Source of the DNA: Solirubrobacter sp035555675
GTDB lineage: Bacteria; Actinomycetota; Thermoleophilia; Solirubrobacterales; Solirubrobacteraceae
Reading direction: 5' to 3'
Length of the DNA stretch: 64,000 nucleotides
NCBI GenBank assembly: GCA_035555675.1
Contig: DATMGH010000124.1
Span: 1-64,000, forward strand
Part shown: positions 8,169 to 17,466 of the stretch, piece by piece
How the letters are laid out: each line of letters starts with the position of its first letter
How positions within the stretch are numbered: position 1 is the stretch's first letter
The notes under the pieces: model-generated
Database searches by the model: none
Told to the model about the DNA's origin: nothing
Seen by the model: the letters and a program-made list of their open reading frames with translations, nothing else
Made by a program: the position numbers and the translations under genes

Positions 8169-10132
8169 GGCTCGGCGTCGACATCGGTGGCACGTTCACC
8201 GACCTGGTGGCCTACGACGCCGAGCGCGAGCTGATCTCGGTCTCGAAGGTCCTCAACGACGGCACCGGTCCGGAGGGCGGCGTGCGGCGCGCGCTGGCTG
8301 GGGCCGGGGTGGCCCAGGACGCGGTGGCCGAGCTCACGCACGGGACGACGCTGATCACCAACCTGCTGATCGAGCGCAACGGCGCGACGGTCGGCGTGCT
8401 CTGCACGCGCGGGTTCCGCGACCTGCTCGAGATCCAGCTGTCCTGGCGCGAGCGGACGTTCGACCTCGGCTACGTCAAGCCCGCGGCGCTGGTGCCGCGG
8501 CCGCGGCGGCTGGAGATCGGCGGCCGGATCGACTTCCGCGGCCGCGAGGTCGAGCCGCTCGACCCCGCCGAGGTGAGCGCCGCGATCCACGCGCTGCTCG
8601 AGCAGGGCGTGGACTCGCTCGCGGTCGCGCTCTACAACGCGTACGCGAACCCGGAGCACGAGCGCACGGTCGAGCGCATCGCCGCCGACGTCGCGCCGGG
8701 CCTGCCGGTCACGCTGTCGACCGCGGTGGACGCGCGCGTCGGCGAGTACGAGCGCGCCTCGACCGCGGCGCTGAACGCGATGGCCGTGCCGCGGATGGAT
8801 CGCTACGTGGCCGAGCTCGATCCGCTGGTCGAGCCACCGATCCGCTACATGCACTCGGCTGGCGGCGTCATCCACGCCCGCGAGGCGCGCACGCGGCCGA
8901 TCCAGCTGGCGCTCTCCGGCCCGGCCGCCGGCGTGCTGGCCGGCCGCGAGGTCGCAGCCGCGCTCGGCTACGCCAACGCGATCACGATGGACATGGGCGG
9001 CACGAGCTGCGACGTCTGCCTGATCTGGGACGGCGAGCTGGCGCGCCGCGAGGAGGTCGCGATCGAGTGGGGCGTGATCGCCCGGCTGCCCACGCTCGAC
9101 GTGCACACGGTCGGCGCCGGCGGCGGCTCGATCGCCTGGCGCGACGACGGCGGCGCGCTGCGCGTCGGCCCGCGCAGCGCCGGCGCCCTGCCCGGTCCGG
9201 CGTGCTACGGCCGCGGCGGGACCGCGCCGACCGTCACCGACGCGAACCTCGCGCTCGGCATCCTGCCGGGCGGCGGCCTGCTGGGCGGGAGCCTGGCGCT
9301 CGACACGGCGGCCGCGACCGCCGCGCTGGAGACGCTGGGCGCGCAGTTCGCGACGCCGGCGCTCGAGCTGGCGCGCGGCATGCACGCGATCGCCAACGCC
9401 AACATGGCCCAGACGATCCGCGAGATCACGGTCAGCCAGGGCATCGACCCGCGCGACTGCGCGCTCGTGGCCTTCGGCGGCGCCGGGCCGCAGCACGCGA
9501 CCGGCGTCGCGCAGGAGCTGGGCATCGGCGCGGTCGTGATCCCCGCCGAGGGCAGCGTGCTGTCCGCCGTCGGGCTGCTCACCGCGGAGCTGCAGGCCGG
9601 CGCGGTGCGCTCGGTGCTGCGTCCGATCGCCGCGATCGCCGACCCGGCGTTCGCGGCGCTGCTGGCCGAGCTCGAGCGCGAGGCCGGCGAGCGCCTCGGC
9701 GAGCCCGCCGGCGACGGGCTGGTCGCGACCCGCTCGGCGGGCCTGCGCTACGAAGGCCAGTCGCACGAGCTGACGATCCCGCTCGACGGCGGCGTCGACG
9801 ACGTCGTCGAGCGTTTCGAGGACGCGCACGAGCGCCTCTACGGCACCCGGCTCGGGCACCCGGTGGAGATCGTCGACGCTCGCGTCGAGGTTCGCCGCGC
9901 CCGCGGCGTGCGCCCGGCCGTGCTGTCCGCGGTCCGGGACACCGCGGACGGCGCGGCGGCCGACGAGCGCGACTGCCCGCTGTTCGGTGAGCCGGTCCCG
10001 GTCCACCGGCGAGCGGCGCTCGAGGAGCCGGCGCTCGGGCCGTGCCTGGTCGAGGAGCGCAACACGGTGACGGTCGTCCCGCCCGGCGCCAGCGCCCGGC
10101 TGGTCGGCGCCCATCTGGTGGTGACGCTGTGA
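8165..10132 (+). CDS. hyuA: HyuA-type hydantoinase / 5-oxoprolinase alpha-like subunit
   Basis: 655 residues from GTG 8165. The N terminus MRLGVDIGGTFTDLVAYD is the first phosphate loop of the actin-like ATPase fold. Further marks are ELTHGTTLITNLLIERNGA, YMHSAGGVIHAREA, SGPAAGVLAGREV, MDMGGTSCDVCL and FGGAGPQHATGVAQELG, in the order of Hydantoinase_A_N/Hydantoinase_A proteins. The family drives ATP-dependent opening of hydantoin or oxoproline rings, or carboxylation of ketones, together with a HyuB partner, encoded next with a 4-nt overlap. The neighbouring carbamoyl-amidase-like and cyclic amidohydrolase genes favour a hydantoin (possibly N-methylhydantoin-like) substrate. Confidence 0.88.
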   Translation: MRLGVDIGGTFTDLVAYDAERELISVSKVLNDGTGPEGGVRRALAGAGVAQDAVAELTHGTTLITNLLIERNGATVGVLCTRGFRDLLEIQLSWRERTFDLGYVKPAALVPRPRRLEIGGRIDFRGREVEPLDPAEVSAAIHALLEQGVDSLAVALYNAYANPEHERTVERIAADVAPGLPVTLSTAVDARVGEYERASTAALNAMAVPRMDRYVAELDPLVEPPIRYMHSAGGVIHAREARTRPIQLALSGPAAGVLAGREVAAALGYANAITMDMGGTSCDVCLIWDGELARREEVAIEWGVIARLPTLDVHTVGAGGGSIAWRDDGGALRVGPRSAGALPGPACYGRGGTAPTVTDANLALGILPGGGLLGGSLALDTAAATAALETLGAQFATPALELARGMHAIANANMAQTIREITVSQGIDPRDCALVAFGGAGPQHATGVAQELGIGAVVIPAEGSVLSAVGLLTAELQAGAVRSVLRPIAAIADPAFAALLAELEREAGERLGEPAGDGLVATRSAGLRYEGQSHELTIPLDGGVDDVVERFEDAHERLYGTRLGHPVEIVDARVEVRRARGVRPAVLSAVRDTADGAAADERDCPLFGEPVPVHRRAALEEPALGPCLVEERNTVTVVPPGASARLVGAHLVVTL

Positions 10133-11826
10133 CCGTCGCCGGCATCGACGCCTTCGGCGCGGAGATCCTGCGCTCCTACCTGGTCAGCACCGTGCGCGAG
10201 ATGGTCGTGACGACCACGCGCACCGCGTACTCGACGTGCTTCGCCCACGGCGAGGACTTCACGTGCGCGCTGCTGGACGCCGACGGCCGCATGATCGCCC
10301 AGGACCAGGGCGTGCCGGTCCACGCCGGGTCGCTCGGCCATGCGGTCCGGCACATCCTCGACGAGCTCGGGGAGGTCGCCGAGGGCGACGTGTACGTCCT
10401 CAACGACCCGTACAACGGCGGCACGCATCAGGCCGACGGCCTCGTCTGCCGGCCGATCTTCGCCGCGGACCGCCTGCTCGGCTTCGCGGCCAACCGCGGG
10501 CACTGGAGCGACATCGGCGGCATGGCGCCCGGTGGCTGGTCGGGCGCCGCGACCGACGTCGTGCAGGAGGGGCTGCTGATCCCGGCGGTGCGGCTCGTGC
10601 GCGCCGGCACGGTGCAGGACGACATCCGGCGGCTGCTGCTGCGCAACGTGCGCCTCCCCACGCAGCTGTGGGGTGACATCTCGGCCCAGATCGCGTCGAA
10701 CATCGTCGCCGAGCGGCGGCTGCGCGCGCTGGTGGACCGGCACGGCGTGGCCGGCTACGAGGCGGCCGCCGAGGCCGCGCTCACCTACAGCCGGCGGCGC
10801 TTCGAGGCGGGCCTGGAAGCCCTGCCGGACGCGACCGCGTCGGCCACCGGCGTCATCGAGGACGACGCCACCGGCGCCGGCCCGTACGAGATCAAGGTAC
10901 GGGTGGAGAAGGCGGGCGGCAAGGTCCGGGTCGACTTCACGGGGACGTCCCCGCAGGTGTCCGGTCCGGTCAACTCGACGCTGGCCACGACGCGCGCCGC
11001 AGTGGTCGCGGCGCTGATCGCGGTGGTCGACCCGGACGTGCCGCTCAACCACAGCGTGCTCGAGTGCATCGAGATCGACGCGCCGCTCGGGTCGCTGGTG
11101 AACCCGGTGTTCCCGGCGCCGACGTTCGGCGCCACCGCCGACCCGTCGGATCGCGTCAACGAGACGCTGCTGGAGGCGCTCGCCCAGTTCGCGCCCGAGC
11201 GCGTGCCGGCCGGGTCCTACGCCACCGGCAACAACGTCACCGGCGGCGGCATCGACGCCGGCGGGCGTCCGTTCCTCTGGTACAGCTACCAGTCGGGCGG
11301 GTGCGGCGCGCGGCCCGACAAGGACGGCAACGCCGCCGAATGGCACCTGATGGCGAACTCGAAGAACGAGTCCATGGAGGTGTGGGAGACCCGCTACCCG
11401 GTCGAGTTCCTGAGCTACCGGCTGGTGCCGGACTCCGGCGGCGCGGGCCGCTGGCGCGGAGGCCTCGGGACCGAGCGGCGCCTGCGCGTGACCGCGCCCA
11501 CCCGCCTGTCCGGCACCGCCGACGGCCACCGGCGCGGCCCGCGCGGCGCCGATGGCGGCGAGGCGGGGATGCCGAACCGCTTCCTGATCGCCCGCGGCGG
11601 GCAGGAGGAACGGCCGATCGAGGAGGTCTTCGGGCTGCCGTCGCGCGGCAAGTTCGCGAACCTGCCGCTGGAGCCCGGTGACGTCTTCGTGTCGCGCCAG
11701 GGCGGCGGCGGCGGCTTCGGCGACCCGCGCGAGCGGCCGGCCGAGGCGGTAGGCGAGGACGTGCGGGCCGGCTACGTCAGCCGCCCGCGGGCGAAGGAGA
11801 ACTACGGATGGGAGGACGGCGCGTGA
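10129..11826 (+). CDS. hyuB: HyuB-type hydantoinase / 5-oxoprolinase beta-like subunit
   Basis: 565 residues from GTG 10129, which overlaps the hyuA stop. Hydantoinase_B landmarks are MVVTTTRTAYSTCFAHGEDF, QDQGVPVHAGSLGHAV, GDVYVLNDPYNGGTHQAD and the metal-site-like GHWSDIGGMAPGG. Near the C terminus are GGLGTERRL and a final QGGGGGFGDPRER segment that closes most HyuB proteins. It should form the ATP-dependent ring-opening enzyme with HyuA. It overlaps the following isochorismatase-like gene. Confidence 0.9.
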   Translation: MTVAGIDAFGAEILRSYLVSTVREMVVTTTRTAYSTCFAHGEDFTCALLDADGRMIAQDQGVPVHAGSLGHAVRHILDELGEVAEGDVYVLNDPYNGGTHQADGLVCRPIFAADRLLGFAANRGHWSDIGGMAPGGWSGAATDVVQEGLLIPAVRLVRAGTVQDDIRRLLLRNVRLPTQLWGDISAQIASNIVAERRLRALVDRHGVAGYEAAAEAALTYSRRRFEAGLEALPDATASATGVIEDDATGAGPYEIKVRVEKAGGKVRVDFTGTSPQVSGPVNSTLATTRAAVVAALIAVVDPDVPLNHSVLECIEIDAPLGSLVNPVFPAPTFGATADPSDRVNETLLEALAQFAPERVPAGSYATGNNVTGGGIDAGGRPFLWYSYQSGGCGARPDKDGNAAEWHLMANSKNESMEVWETRYPVEFLSYRLVPDSGGAGRWRGGLGTERRLRVTAPTRLSGTADGHRRGPRGADGGEAGMPNRFLIARGGQEERPIEEVFGLPSRGKFANLPLEPGDVFVSRQGGGGGFGDPRERPAEAVGEDVRAGYVSRPRAKENYGWEDGA

Positions 11827-12527
11827 CCGTCAACGGGCACCACCCGTGGCTGCACCTGCTCGACGCCGACGAGCGCGAGGTGATCGAGCGTGGGCGCTAC
11901 GGCCGGCGTACGGCACTGGGCACCCGGCCCGCGCTGTTGTTGATCGACGTGCAGCCGAGCGTCGTCGGGCTCGACCGCCCGATCCTCGAGCAGATCGGCG
12001 AGTACCCGTCGGGGATCGGCGAGGTCGCGCACCAGGCGATCCGCAAGCTCGTGCCGTTGACCGCCGCGGCCCGCGCCGCCGGCGTGCCGGTGATCTACAC
12101 CCGGCTGGTCACCAGCGACGAGGTCAGCATGTACGGCGACCGGATCGACCGCGGCCCGCTGCTGCCGGGCGATCCGGACAGCCAGATCGTGGACGCGCTG
12201 GCGCCCGAGCCGGGCGACGTCGTGATCCAGAAGCAGCTCGCCAGCGCGTTCTTCGGGACCGCGCTGGGCTTCGTGCTGGCGCGCCGCGGCATCGACACGC
12301 TGCTGATCGGCGGCGGCTCGACGTCGGGCTGCGTCCGCGCCAGCGCCGTCGACGCGGCCAGCCACGGCTACCGCGTCGCGGTGATCGAGGACGGCACGTT
12401 CGACCGCATCAAGGTCTCGCACGCGGCGTCGCTGCTGGACGTGTGGATGAAGTACGGCGAGCTGATCTCGGCCGAGGATGCCGCGCGCTACCTGCACGCG
12501 GACCGCCAGGAAGGAGCAGTGAGATGA
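11823..12527 (+). CDS. Isochorismatase-like cysteine hydrolase, N-carbamoylsarcosine amidase-like
   Basis: 234 residues. GTG 11823 was chosen over ATG 11808 because a GGGAGGAC ribosome site lies just upstream and because GTGA overlaps the hyuB stop, as elsewhere in this operon. The catalytic triad of the family is visible as D42 (LLLIDVQ), K137 (IQKQLASAFFGT) and C170 (GSTSGCVRA). The SAFFGT and TSGCVRA segments and the D/K/C spacing are those of N-carbamoylsarcosine amidohydrolases. Placed directly after hyuAB, it probably cleaves the N-carbamoyl product of ring opening to an amino acid, CO2 and ammonia. A different ureido amidase in the same family is possible. Confidence 0.85.
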   Translation: MTVNGHHPWLHLLDADEREVIERGRYGRRTALGTRPALLLIDVQPSVVGLDRPILEQIGEYPSGIGEVAHQAIRKLVPLTAAARAAGVPVIYTRLVTSDEVSMYGDRIDRGPLLPGDPDSQIVDALAPEPGDVVIQKQLASAFFGTALGFVLARRGIDTLLIGGGSTSGCVRASAVDAASHGYRVAVIEDGTFDRIKVSHAASLLDVWMKYGELISAEDAARYLHADRQEGAVR

Positions 12528-13207
12528 GCAGGGTCCTGATCGCTCGCATGAACGCCGACCCGGCGGTCCACGACGAGTTCAACGCGTGGTACGACGGCGA
12601 GCACATGGCGCAGGCGAGCGCGATCCCCGGCTACGGGTCCGATCATCGCCGCTATCAGGCCGAGGCGTACGAAGGCCGCTACTGGACGTACGGCACGCAC
12701 CCGGAGTTCACCGCCGTCTACGCGCTCGCGCCGGACGGCGACCGCGCGGCGTCGATCGACTCCGATCAGTACAAGGCCTGGTCGGGCGACTTCCTCGCAC
12801 GCTGGCGCGATCGCACGACCGACGAGGTGTCGATCATGTGCGATCAGATCTACGGCGCCGACGGGCCGCTGCCGTACGAGCGCGTGCTGATCGCGCAGAT
12901 GAACGTCGCGCCCGAGCACGAGGCCGAGTTCAACCGCTGGTACGACACCGAGCACATGGCGCAGGCCAGCGCCATCCCCGGGTTCGGCTCCGACCACCGC
13001 CGCTTCCGCGCGATCGAGCTCGAGGGCCGCTACTGGCACTACCAGCCGAACCCGCACTACACGGCGCTGTACGAGATCGAGCCCGGCGCGGACGTGCTGG
13101 AGGCGATCAACTCGGACGAGTACCGGGCGTGGTCGGGCGACTTCCTGGCGCGCTGGCGCGATCGCACGAGCGACGAGATCTCGACCGTCTGCCGGCGGAT
13201 CTACTGA
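12524..13207 (+). CDS. Tandem-duplicated small-domain protein (possible dimeric alpha/beta-barrel fold), unknown function
   Basis: 227 residues built from two copies of one roughly 108-residue domain, about 3-110 and 120-227. Shared segments include EFNAWYDGEHMAQASAIPG versus EFNRWYDTEHMAQASAIPG, GSDHRR, EGRYW and KAWSGDFLARWRDRT versus RAWSGDFLARWRDRT. The Trp-Tyr-Asp and His-Met pattern resembles ferredoxin-like EthD/DUF4286-type domains, which usually dimerise; here the dimer seems to be fused. I do not recognise a named family with certainty. ATGA overlaps the amidase stop, and the gene's own stop overlaps the next start (TGATG). A cofactor-free isomerase or hydrolase step is possible. 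Confidence 0.8.
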   Translation: MSRVLIARMNADPAVHDEFNAWYDGEHMAQASAIPGYGSDHRRYQAEAYEGRYWTYGTHPEFTAVYALAPDGDRAASIDSDQYKAWSGDFLARWRDRTTDEVSIMCDQIYGADGPLPYERVLIAQMNVAPEHEAEFNRWYDTEHMAQASAIPGFGSDHRRFRAIELEGRYWHYQPNPHYTALYEIEPGADVLEAINSDEYRAWSGDFLARWRDRTSDEISTVCRRIY

Positions 13208-14382
13208 TGTCCGCGGTCCGCGACGCGATCGACCCGGACCGCTGCACGACCGCAGTCCAGGAAGCGATCCGGATCCCGAGCGTGTTCGGCGACGAGCAGG
13301 CGGTCGGCGAGTACCTGGCCGAGCTGATGCGCGGCGCCGGGCTCGGGGAGGTCGAGCGCCAGGAGGTGCAGCCGGGGCGGGCCAACGTGATCGGGACGCT
13401 CGACACCGGTCGCCCCGGGCCGACGCTCGTCCTGCAGGGCCACATGGACACGGTCCCGCCCGGGGAGCACCCGGAGCCGTTCTCGGGCGCGGTCCACGAC
13501 GGCGCGATCTGGGGCCGCGGCGCGAGCGATATGAAGGGGCCGCTGGTCGCGGCGATCCTGGCCGTCGAGGCCGCGCGGCGCGCCGGCGAGCTGGCCGGCC
13601 GCGTGATCGTCGCCGCGACCGTCGACGAGGAGTCCGAGAAGCGCGGGATGTTCGCGCTCGTCGACCGCGGCCTGCAGGCCGACTTCGGCATCTGCGTCGA
13701 GCCGACCGACCTGCGCGTCGCGGTCGCCCAGAAGGGCTGCGTGAGCCTGCGGGTCACCACGCACGGCGTCGCCGCGCACGGCGCCAACCCGGACCAGGGC
13801 GTCAACGCGATCCGCAAGCTCGCACGGATCGTCGAGGCGATCGAGGCGGCGGAGCTGCCGGCCGTCGAGATCGCGGGCGTCGGGCCGGTCACCGGCACGT
13901 ACAACGTCGGCGTCATCGCCGGCGGCCAGATGTTCTTCATCGTCCCCGACCGCGCGTCGATCTGGGTCGACCGCCGGACCACGCCGGCCGAGACGCAGGA
14001 CGAGGCGCTGGCCGCCCTGCGCGCGCTGGTGCACGCGATCGACCCGGAGGCGGAGGTCGAGGTCGACCGGCAGGACTGGTCGTGGCCGCGGATCCGCGAG
14101 CGCGGCATCGGCTCGTGCTCGGTCGAGCGCGACTCGCCGGTCGTACGCGCCGTGGTCGACGGCGTCGCGCAGGCGACCGGCCGGCCGGCGGAGCTGTACG
14201 TCCAGACGGCCTGGTGCGAGACCGACTTCCTGGTCAACGACCTCGGCATCCCCACCGTCAACCTCGGCCCCGGCCGGATGGAGCTGGCGCACACCAGCAC
14301 CGAGCACATCGCGATCGACTCGCTGCTGGCGGGGGTCGAGGCGCTCGCGCTGGCGGTGCGCTCGATCTGCGCGCCGTCGTGA
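13207..14382 (+). CDS. M20 family metallopeptidase / amidohydrolase (ArgE/DapE type)
   Basis: 391 residues. Zinc-site motifs are GHMDTVP (H79, D81), WGRGASDMKG (D108, bridging), DEESEKRG (E141/E142, base and ligand), an EPTDLRVAVAQKG segment and the final His in ELAHTSTEHIA. The lid/dimerisation domain lies at about 180-295. M20 enzymes remove acyl or carbamoyl groups from amino acids (ArgE, DapE, beta-ureidopropionase and allantoate amidohydrolase relatives). In this operon an N-acyl or N-carbamoyl amino-acid hydrolase is most likely. It starts within the TGATG of the previous gene. Confidence 0.9.
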   Translation: MSAVRDAIDPDRCTTAVQEAIRIPSVFGDEQAVGEYLAELMRGAGLGEVERQEVQPGRANVIGTLDTGRPGPTLVLQGHMDTVPPGEHPEPFSGAVHDGAIWGRGASDMKGPLVAAILAVEAARRAGELAGRVIVAATVDEESEKRGMFALVDRGLQADFGICVEPTDLRVAVAQKGCVSLRVTTHGVAAHGANPDQGVNAIRKLARIVEAIEAAELPAVEIAGVGPVTGTYNVGVIAGGQMFFIVPDRASIWVDRRTTPAETQDEALAALRALVHAIDPEAEVEVDRQDWSWPRIRERGIGSCSVERDSPVVRAVVDGVAQATGRPAELYVQTAWCETDFLVNDLGIPTVNLGPGRMELAHTSTEHIAIDSLLAGVEALALAVRSICAPS

Positions 14383-15713
14383 CCGGCCCGTTCGACCTCG
14401 CGATCGTCGGCGGCACGGTCGTCGCCGCCGATGGCCGGCGGCGCGCGAACGTCTACGTGCGCGACGGGCGCGTGGCCGCGGTCGAGCCCGAGCTGCACGC
14501 CGCGGCCGAGCGCGTCGACGCGGACGGACTGCTCGTGCTGCCGGGCATGGTCGACGTGCACGTGCACCTGATGGACCCGGCCGACCCGGCGCGCGAGGAC
14601 TTCCCGACCGGCACGGCGGCCGCGGCCGTCGCCGGCGTCACGACCGTCGTCGAGCACACGCACGCGCGGCCCGTGGTGACCGCGGACGACCTGGCCGCCA
14701 AGCGCGCGTACCTGCGCGACCGCGCCTGCGTCGACTTCGGGCTCGGCGCGCACGCGCTGCCCGGGCGCGACGACGCCGTGGCCGGCGTCTGGCGCGCCGG
14801 CGCCGCGTTCCTGAAGGCGTTCACGTGCACCACGCACGGGCTGACCGGGTTCAGCACCGCCGAGCTGCGGCGGCTGTTCGTGGCCGCCGGCGAGGCCGGC
14901 GCGGTCTGCCTCGTGCACTGCGAGGACGACGCGCTGACCGCCGACGCGGAGCGGGCGCTGCGCGCCGCCCACCGCGACGACGGGTCGATCGTCGCGGCGT
15001 GGCGCAACCTCGACGCCGAGCTGGTCGCGCTGGCGACCGTGGAGGTGCTGGCGCGCCGGACCGGCGCGCGCGTCGTGTGCGCGCACGTCGGATCGATCGA
15101 GGCGCTCGAGCAGCTCGACGGCGACGTGCTGGTCGAGACCTGCCCGCAGTACCTGACGCTCTACGCCGACGACGCGCTCGAGCACGGCGCGCTGCGCAAG
15201 TACACGCCGCCGGCCCGCGCCCGCGACCCGGAGGACCACGCCGCGCTGTGGGCGGCGCTGGCCGACGGGCGGATCGACTACGTCGCCAGCGACCACGCCC
15301 CGTCGACGCGCGCCCAGAAGGCGGCCGGATCGATCTGGGACGTGCACTTCGGGCTGCCGGGGCTCGACACCACGCTGCCGGTGCTGCTCGACGCCGCCGC
15401 CGCGGGTCGCATCACGTACGAGCGGCTGGTCGCCGTCTACGCCGAGCGGCCGGCGGAGATCTACGGCTTCGCCGGTCGCAAGGGCGCGCTGCGGCCCGGC
15501 GCGGACGCGGACGTCGTCCTGGTCGACCCGACCGCCCGCTGGACGGTGTCCGACGCCGCGATCGTCTCGCGCGCCGGCTGGTCGCCCTACAGCGGTCGCA
15601 CGCTGACCGGGCACGCGGTCGCGACGTACCTGCGCGGCCGGCTGATCGCGCGCGACCGGCGGCTGCAGACCGCGCCGGGCGTGGGCCGCTTCGTCGCGGG
15701 CGGTGGGGCGTGA
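14379..15713 (+). CDS. Cyclic amidohydrolase (dihydroorotase/hydantoinase/allantoinase family)
   Basis: 444 residues from GTG 14379 (GTGA overlap). The metal-binding HVH is at H61/H63, K146 in AAFLKAFTC is the expected carboxylated lysine, and later ligands sit in VHCEDD, VCAHVGS and YVASDHAPS. The C-terminal composite domain ends in GRTLTGHAVATYLRGRLI. The order fits D-hydantoinase/dihydropyrimidinase/allantoinase-type enzymes that hydrolyse cyclic amides without ATP. Its presence together with ATP-dependent HyuAB suggests two different rings, or opening in two stages. Specificity is not resolved. Confidence 0.88.
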   Translation: MTGPFDLAIVGGTVVAADGRRRANVYVRDGRVAAVEPELHAAAERVDADGLLVLPGMVDVHVHLMDPADPAREDFPTGTAAAAVAGVTTVVEHTHARPVVTADDLAAKRAYLRDRACVDFGLGAHALPGRDDAVAGVWRAGAAFLKAFTCTTHGLTGFSTAELRRLFVAAGEAGAVCLVHCEDDALTADAERALRAAHRDDGSIVAAWRNLDAELVALATVEVLARRTGARVVCAHVGSIEALEQLDGDVLVETCPQYLTLYADDALEHGALRKYTPPARARDPEDHAALWAALADGRIDYVASDHAPSTRAQKAAGSIWDVHFGLPGLDTTLPVLLDAAAAGRITYERLVAVYAERPAEIYGFAGRKGALRPGADADVVLVDPTARWTVSDAAIVSRAGWSPYSGRTLTGHAVATYLRGRLIARDRRLQTAPGVGRFVAGGGA

Positions 15714-16774
15714 CCGTCGCCACCGCCCCGCTCGACGACCTGCGCGGCCTCACGGCCGCCGTGCTGCGCGGCGCCGGCGTTCCCGCCGCCGACGCCGAGC
15801 TGGTCGCCGACTCGCTCGTGTGCGCGGACGCCTGGGGGCACGCGTCGCACGGCGTCCTGCGCGTGCCGTCCTACGTCGCGCGGCTGCGGGCGGGCGTGAT
15901 GCGCGCCGTCACGCGCGTCGACGTCGCGGTCGACGCCGGCGCGGTCGCGGTGCTGGACGGCCACGACGGCGTCGGCCAGGTGATCGCCGCCGCGGCGGCG
16001 CGCGAAGCGGTCCAGCGCGCCCGTACGCTCGGCGCGAGCGCCGTCGCGGTCCGCAACTCCAACCACGTCGGCTGCCTGGCGTACTTCACGCGGATGGCCG
16101 CCGCGCAGGGCTGCGTCGCGCTGTTCGCGTCCAACGCCAGCCCGGCGATGGCGCCGGCCGGCGGGCGCGCGGCGCGCGTCGGGACCAACCCCTGGTCGGT
16201 CGCGGCGCCCGCGCCGGACGGGCGGGCGATCGTGATGGACATCGCCAACACCGCGGTCGCGCGCGGGAAGATCCACCTCGCCCGTGAGCGCGGGACACGG
16301 ATCCCGCTCGGATGGGCGGTCGACGCGGCGGGCGTGCCGACGACCGACCCCGAGCGCGCGCTGGCCGGGCTCGTGCTGCCGATGGCCGGCCACAAGGGGT
16401 ACGCGATCGCGGTGCTGCTGGACGTGCTCACCGGCGTACTGTCCGGCAGCGCGATCGGGTCCGAGGTCGCCGGGCCCTACCAGGCCGAGCGGCGCGGCGG
16501 CAACGGACAGCTGTTCATCGCGCTCGACGTCGAGCGCTTCCTGGAGCCGGACACGTTCGTGGAGCGTGTCGGCCGGCTGATCGCGGACGTCAAGAGCGCG
16601 CCGGCGGCCGAGGCCGCGGACGAGATCCTGGTTCCGGGCGAGCTGGAGGATCGCGCGGCCGAGCGCGCCGCGCGCGACGGCGTCGCACTGGCGGAGCGCA
16701 CGCGGCGGGAGCTGTGGCGGCTGGCCGGGGAGCTCGGCGTCGACGACGCGACGCGGGCGGTGGTCGCGCCATGA
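15710..16774 (+). CDS. Malate/L-lactate dehydrogenase-like (Ldh2/AllD) oxidoreductase
   Basis: 354 residues from GTG 15710 (GTGA overlap). Ldh_2 family marks are CADAWGHASHGVLRVPSYV, VAVRNSNHVGCLAYF, NASPAMAPAGG, GTNPWSVAAPAPDG and LPMAGHKGYAIAVLLDVLTG. The family contains ureidoglycolate dehydrogenase (AllD), (R)-sulfolactate and delta-1-piperideine-2-carboxylate reductases. All are NAD(P)-dependent and lack a classical Rossmann motif. Alongside ureide-type hydrolases, a ureidoglycolate-like or 2-hydroxy-acid oxidation is plausible. The specific substrate is unknown. Confidence 0.88.
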   Translation: MTVATAPLDDLRGLTAAVLRGAGVPAADAELVADSLVCADAWGHASHGVLRVPSYVARLRAGVMRAVTRVDVAVDAGAVAVLDGHDGVGQVIAAAAAREAVQRARTLGASAVAVRNSNHVGCLAYFTRMAAAQGCVALFASNASPAMAPAGGRAARVGTNPWSVAAPAPDGRAIVMDIANTAVARGKIHLARERGTRIPLGWAVDAAGVPTTDPERALAGLVLPMAGHKGYAIAVLLDVLTGVLSGSAIGSEVAGPYQAERRGGNGQLFIALDVERFLEPDTFVERVGRLIADVKSAPAAEAADEILVPGELEDRAAERAARDGVALAERTRRELWRLAGELGVDDATRAVVAP

Positions 16775-17466
16775 CCGACGGCGCGTTCTCCCTGGTCGTG
16801 CGGCTCCGCGTGCTCGCGGGCGCCGTCGACGCGTTCCTGGCCGCGGCGCACGCGAACGCGGCGGCGTCGCTGCGCGACGAGCCCGGCTGCCGGCGCTTCG
16901 ACGTCCTGCGCGTGGCGGGCGACGAGCACCGGTTCACGTTCTATGAGCTCTACGAGGACCGCGAGGCGTTCGAAGCGCACCGGCGGACGCCGCACTTCCA
17001 GCGCTGGCGCGAGGCCGCGGACCGCTACGTGGTCGAGCAGGTCAACGAGGTCGGAAACGTGGTGGCGGCGCGGACGCGTTCCGGCGACGGCGCCGAGCTC
17101 ATCCGGGCCGACGACGCGCCCGTGGTGGACCGCGGCGGCGGCGTGACCACGACCTACCTGGCCGCCGGCGCGGGGCTGATGAACGGCACGACCGAGTTCC
17201 CGCCCGGCGCGGCGATCGCGCCGCACTGGCACAACTGCGAGGAGTCGGTCGTGGTGCTGGCCGGCCGCGGGCGGTTCGAGCACGACGGCGGCGTGGAGGA
17301 GCTGACGGCCGGCGACGCCACGCTGGTCCCGGCGGGCGTGGCGCACCGGTTCGTCAACGTGGGCGAGGACGTGCTGCGGATCCTGTGGACGTACGGCCGG
17401 TCGGACCCGACGCGCACGTTCGTGGCCGACGGGCGGACCCTGGCGATCGTCCGTCCGCGCGCGTGA
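16771..17466 (+). CDS. Fusion of antibiotic-biosynthesis-monooxygenase-like domain and cupin domain
   Basis: 231 residues. Residues about 5-90 form an ABM-like ferredoxin-fold domain (ANAAASLRDEPGCRRFDVLR, FTFYELYEDREAFEAHR). Residues about 120-215 form a cupin: PHWHNCEESVVVLAGRGRFE supplies the HxH and E metal-site pattern, and GDATLVPAGVAHRFVNVG is the second cupin motif. I do not know this pairing as a named family. ABM domains often act as cofactor-free oxygenases or isomerases, and cupins bind metal and hold oxidation or decarboxylation intermediates, so a compound oxidation step is possible. The ATG overlaps the upstream stop; the gene's own stop overlaps the next GTG. Confidence 0.83.
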   Translation: MTDGAFSLVVRLRVLAGAVDAFLAAAHANAAASLRDEPGCRRFDVLRVAGDEHRFTFYELYEDREAFEAHRRTPHFQRWREAADRYVVEQVNEVGNVVAARTRSGDGAELIRADDAPVVDRGGGVTTTYLAAGAGLMNGTTEFPPGAAIAPHWHNCEESVVVLAGRGRFEHDGGVEELTAGDATLVPAGVAHRFVNVGEDVLRILWTYGRSDPTRTFVADGRTLAIVRPRA

